NCBI GenBank assembly: GCA_039621445.1
Contig: CP154954.1
Coordinates: 8,496,634-8,560,633, forward strand
Reading direction: 5' to 3'
Origin: Euglena gracilis
Lineage: Eukaryota > Euglenida > Euglenophyceae > Euglenales
DNA length: 64,000 bases
A program made the position numbers and the translations under genes. The number at the start of each line of letters is the position of its first letter. Position 1 is the first letter of the stretch. Under the pieces are notes generated by a model. The model did no database searches and had not been told where the DNA came from. It was given only the letters and a program-made list of their open reading frames with translations. Shown here in pieces: positions 60,181 through 64,000 of the stretch.

Positions 60181-60189
60181 GGGGTGAGG

Positions 60190-60960
60190 GTGACCTTCTG
60201 GCCTGCGATTCTTCTGGTCTGGTGATACCTTTTTGTTAGTTCTGGTTTGGAAAGTGGGTTGGGGCTTGATACTTTCGGAATTTCAAAATTGGGGAACAGG
60301 TCAGAATTGCAGCTAAATCCCAAATATAATAATAGAAATACAATATATTATAAATAATAATAAACGTGAAAAAATATAATAATATAGGCACCTTTTGCTC
60401 AAATTTTGGACTTCAGCCAGCCAGCCCAGGTGTGTCAGTTTGGCCGACATCGGATGTATCGAGGGTTGATTGAATTTGCGACAAACAGTAAACAAAGGTT
60501 TGTGTGTTTGGGCAATGAAGGGACCCCCTGGGATGTAAAATGCATCCTTTGTATCAGAAAAGCATTTTGAATGACAGGAATGAGAGATAACTTTGCACCG
60601 GGGTGGTTCATTTGTTAAACGCTGCTCCTTGGCATTTTATTTGCATTTTCTCTGCATTTAATCTGCATTTTTCAAGAGTTGTTTAGTTGTATTTTGCACT
60701 GGTCTCCAGGAGTGTGTGTGCGTTGTGTGTGTTGCAAGCCATGCACATTGTGAATTGAAAGGACGGATGGGTCTGCCGGACCCCCTCCCCCACCTGGGGG
60801 GGTTACCCCCAAGGGTCTTGCAGGTCACCGTAAGCAGGGCTTTGCCAGTTTCTTGGACTTTTTCCCCTTCCGACATTTTTTTAACCCCAAAATTTTTGAC
60901 CCCAAAAAGTGGGTCCCCTGAACCCCCCTGCCCCCCCCCCCCGTGGGAAGGGGGTTCCCC
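60190..60960. other. Intergenic spacer
   Basis: AT-rich segment (60310-60390 with TAATAATA runs), no gene seen. Confidence 0.45.
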
Positions 60961-60969
60961 CTTGTTCGC

Positions 60970-61129
60970 TGACACACACACACACATACACACACACACA
61001 CACACCCACACACACACACACGTGCGTGCGCGTGCGCGCGCGCACACGCACACACACAACACACACACAACACACACACAACACACACACACCACACACA
61101 CACCACACACACACCACACACACACACAC

Positions 61130-61190
<61 letters not shown>

Positions 61191-61205
61191 ACACATGCAC
61201 GCACC
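60970..61205. repeat. (CA)n-type array
   Basis: CA repeats with CGTGCGCG interruption and ACACACAC(A)ACAC slips, followed by GCATGC text, just upstream of the next exons. Confidence 0.95.
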
Positions 61206-61300
61206 CATGCACGTGCATGCATGCATGCTCGTGCACAGATTGATTGTGTGCCCGCAGCGCCTCAGACTCCACTCTGCCGCACTGCACTTCCCCTCTACAG

Positions 61301-62460
61301 ATTGCGAGCAGCGATAAGCTGCTCCACGCCCAGCTGGTTAGCCGCCTCCAGGTGGTGCGGCAGGTGTGGGAGTTCCACCCAGGTTCCTTTTTGGTCTCCG
61401 GCACCGAGCCCCCCTCCCTGCGATGTTTTTTCTTTCATATGCAATCTGGAAGTTACTCAATTTCAATTTAATTTCCCGCACATTGATGAACATCCTGAAA
61501 TGTCACAAAATGACCAAATTTTTTTTTGCATGATGGCACCTTTTTGGGTCCTCAAATTGTGAATTTTATTAAGATTTGGTAACCCAGGGTGGGTTTGCCA
61601 CCTCCTGGGTCTGGCTGGAGTGGGGTTTGCTTTTGTTTCGATGCGAATCGCTGAAAAAATTTGGATCCTAAAATCGACTTCCGAAGCTGTCCCCTGGGGG
61701 CTGGTGGGTGGGTGGTTGGGTGGGTTCGGACTCCTCATCGCCAGGCCCAAATAAAGCCTCTGACCAATGCGGCTTCCTCCCACTTCCAGGGGATCGGTGG
61801 GTGAAGAGGGACCCCCACTGGGTTTCAAAACAGGAGCGTGGCTCCGCCGCAACCAGCGCGTGGAGCGGCACCGCGAGCGGAAGCGCGCGCGCGCCGCAGC
61901 CAGGCGCGGCACAAGCACAGCCCCTCCGTCGCCAACTCCGAGACGGGCAACCGGTCGTTCGCGACGGCGCAGGAGGCGCCCACCAAAACCCCCACGGACA
62001 GGGGCCTCCGGGTCCCCCGTTGACTTCATGGAAGAAGTGTGTGTCGGTCAGGGAACGTCTTAAGCCGGAGGCAGGGTCCAGGATCCAGCCAGCCAGCACC
62101 TTTTTTTTTTCATAACCAGCAGCCCCCAACCAGGCTATTGCTATTTGGTTCTGGGTATTGTTATTCCATCCTAAAAGACACCATTCTTCAACATGATCCC
62201 GAAAATATCAGGTGGCTTCCTTCCTTAAAATGGGCCGCAAATTGTTTGCCTCACGGTTTGCTATCGCACCCGGACCTTTGCCCTCTGCATGGCACGTTGG
62301 GATGAAAGAACCATTCATGACACGGAAAACGACCCCCTTCTCACCCATTTGCTCGCCGCGAGTCAACCCCTCCCGGGGGTTCCTGCGGCCAAAAGCGGCC
62401 CTGGCGAAGAGCTCCCCCTCCGCCGCCAGCGCCCTGGATGGCCTGCCCGGCCGCGACTAG
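61301..62460 (+). CDS. Terminal exons of a third gene, function unknown
   Basis: Exon 61301-61382 (ASSDKLLHAQLVSRLQVVRQ...) is bounded by CTACAG and G|GTTCC, phase 1 out. Exon 61790-61995 starts DRWVKRDPHW in phase 1. Exon 62391-62460 follows CTGCGGCC and ends LDGLPGRD then TAG. The middle exon changes frame near the alternating GC run at 61888-61900: codon bias first favours a basic stretch (RRNQRVERHRERKRA) and afterwards another frame (SPSVANSETGNRSFA), whose exit phase 2 fits the last exon. Either a real indel, a sequence error in the GC run, or a missed mini-intron. Confidence 0.5.
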
Positions 62461-62889
62461 GCTGGATTTGAAGGCAGTGCTGATCCCAGGGGGGGGGGGG
62501 AGGTGCGCCTGCGTACCTGGCGGGCAGTTGGTGGCCGGCGCAGTGAACAACGTTAGTCCCGCCAGGCTCCGGTCGCCTCCACACAGACAGTCAAAACGGG
62601 CAGAGACTAAAACACGGTGCCAGGCCAGAAGAGGGGAGAAAAGGGACCAAACAAACAGCCACAGTGCACACAGGGGGCGTTTTGCCTGCCTGGGCAGGAA
62701 ATTCAAGATGGTGTCGGCCCAGAGCCGGCCCCTGGGGGGGGGGTCAGGCACATGGTCAACAGCGCTTGGGCACTCGGCCAAGGCACTTCCGGTGCCGGAA
62801 GCCAGGAGACCATTTTGGGCACTTTTTTTTTGGCCCGCGACCAGGCAGGTACCGACCCTTTCTCCTTCCCCCAAGCACCTATGAAATGA

Positions 62890-63740
62890 CTGGGCGTGAC
62901 TGGACATGGCTGGGCGTGACTGGCTTTGGGGACCCCCATAGGTGGGGTTCCGTGACTGGGTGTGACTGGGCGTGACTGGCTATTTTTTCGCCACTTTTCG
63001 CCATTTTTGCCCTTTTGGCCCCCTTTGGCCCCTTTTAGTTATTTTGGGCCACTTTTGGCTGCTTTTGCCAACTCCTGACTATTTTTGCCCATTTTGCCCA
63101 CGGTTCACTTTCAGGCCGTTTTTGGACGCTTTTTTGCTGCTTTAGATTGCTTTTGGTCATTTTTATCATTTTTATTAATCTACTTTTGCCACTTTCAACA
63201 ATTTTCTTTTTCGCAACGATTGGCCATCTTTGGACCATTTTTGGCCAGTTTTTGACCACCTATCTTCTTATCTTTGAAATCGAAAGCGGCAAAAACTGGC
63301 CAAAAGCAGTTGAAAGCACCGGAAAAGATGCCAAAAGCAGTGAAAAGCAAAAAAAATAGTGGTCAAAGCAACTGAAAGCAGCAAAAAAGTGGAAAAGGTG
63401 GCCAAAAAGTAGGCAAATTGGCAAATTGTGGGTCAAAGTGAACACAAAAAAGAGGGTCAATTGGCGGCCAAGATGGCCAAAAGTGGCCTCAAAGTGGGCA
63501 TAGAGCAGCAGAAGCAGCCATCAGTGGGCAAAGAAGGCCAAAATTGGCCACAAGTGGCCCAAAAGAAACCAAAAGCGACCAAAAAGCTACCAAAAACAGC
63601 CAAAAGTGGCCAACAGCAGCCACTGGCAGCCAGAAGTGGCAAACGTGGCAAAGAGCCCATCGCTTAAAGTTCGGATGACTGGGATTTGGCGTGACAAGGC
63701 GTGACTGGGTGTGGTTGGGCGTGATTGGGCGTGGCTTAGG
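62890..63740. repeat. Large imperfect palindrome of GGCCA/TTTT units with GGCGTGACTG flanks
   Basis: 62985-63270 is a run of units like GCCACTTTTGGC(C/T)TTTTGCC; 63285-63655 is the reverse complement type (AAAGTGGCCAAAAGCAGCC). Tandem GTGACTGGGCGTGACTGG units flank it in direct orientation at 62888-62978 and 63675-63735. Confidence 0.8.
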
Positions 63741-63852
63741 TCTGGGACTCTGGATGACCATCGGTGCTTGCCCCCCCCCCCCCCCAGGGGGGGAGGGGGC
63801 TCAGTTGTTCCGATCCAGGGCACTCCGGTCCCCCTCCCAGGGGGGGGGGGAG

Positions 63853-64000
63853 TCGGTCGAATTCCGCCCGGCCCGGACGTCCCTCTCAAGGCGTCCGTGG
63901 CCAACGCCCACGAGCGGGCCCTCACCGCCCTCGAGATGGCCGCGGAGTTCTCCCCGTTCTCCACCCTGGTGGAAAGGCAGGCCGGGGCTTGCCTCCTCCG
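63853..64000 (+). CDS. Partial exon running off the window
   Basis: GC-rich open frame reading VPLKASVANAHERALTALEM and on to the end, with codons ending in C/G. The opposite strand is open too but has poor codon use. Function unknown. Confidence 0.5.

Noticed and set aside
63587-63964. Minus-strand gene at the window end
   Set aside because: The plus frame has the C/G-ending codon bias of the other exons; the minus frame crosses a homopolymer block.

Overview
The window is nuclear DNA of a euglenozoan, most likely a euglenid of the Euglena type (inference). Three things point there. A catalytic domain of the class III adenylate cyclase type known from trypanosomatid receptor cyclases is split into many small exons. 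Most of those introns lack GT-AG ends but carry CAG at +4..+6 and CTG at -8..-6, the signature of euglenid nonconventional introns. Ordinary GT-AG introns lie in the same genes. Exons are GC-rich with C/G-ending codons; introns and spacers are AT-rich, full of poly-C/poly-G runs, (CA)n arrays and short inverted-repeat elements.

Layout. 1-4.1 kb: small inverted-repeat elements, no gene. About 4.1-36.8 kb, plus strand: one very large gene for a receptor-type adenylate cyclase (N-terminal membrane anchor, probable extracellular sensor lobes, probable second membrane segment, cyclase domain, C-terminal tail). The last 12 exons (23,886-36,830) form one open frame through 11 nonconventional introns; the 5' exons are less certain. 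Within its introns, on the minus strand, lie a decayed reverse transcriptase (18.2-18.97 kb) and a decayed cluster of coiled-coil ORFs (16.2-18.1 kb). 37.27-37.98 kb: three in-phase exons of a small GT-AG gene faintly like a C48 (Ulp1) peptidase. 38-52 kb: mostly repeats, including a 1.16 kb (CA)n array and several nested elements. 52.4-59.6 kb: a second multi-exon plus-strand gene of unknown function, nine exons in phase to a stop. 61.3-62.5 kb: terminal exons of a third gene. 63.85-64 kb: start of another exon that runs off the window.

Main discovery. Many introns and spacers hold short elements with terminal inverted repeats starting CAG or CAT and an 8-bp (sometimes 7-bp) target duplication, a hAT-like layout. 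At least two sit inside coding exons (57,563-57,843 and 8,782-9,065). Removing the element plus one copy of the duplication restores the frame exactly. If the cut lies 3 nt into the left duplication and 5 nt into the right, this gives precisely the +4 CAG / -8 CTG rule of nonconventional introns. The window therefore suggests that nonconventional introns start as insertions of hAT-like MITEs and that the rule records the 8-bp target duplication. A second group of elements uses TA duplications and C-rich ends (mariner/Stowaway-like).
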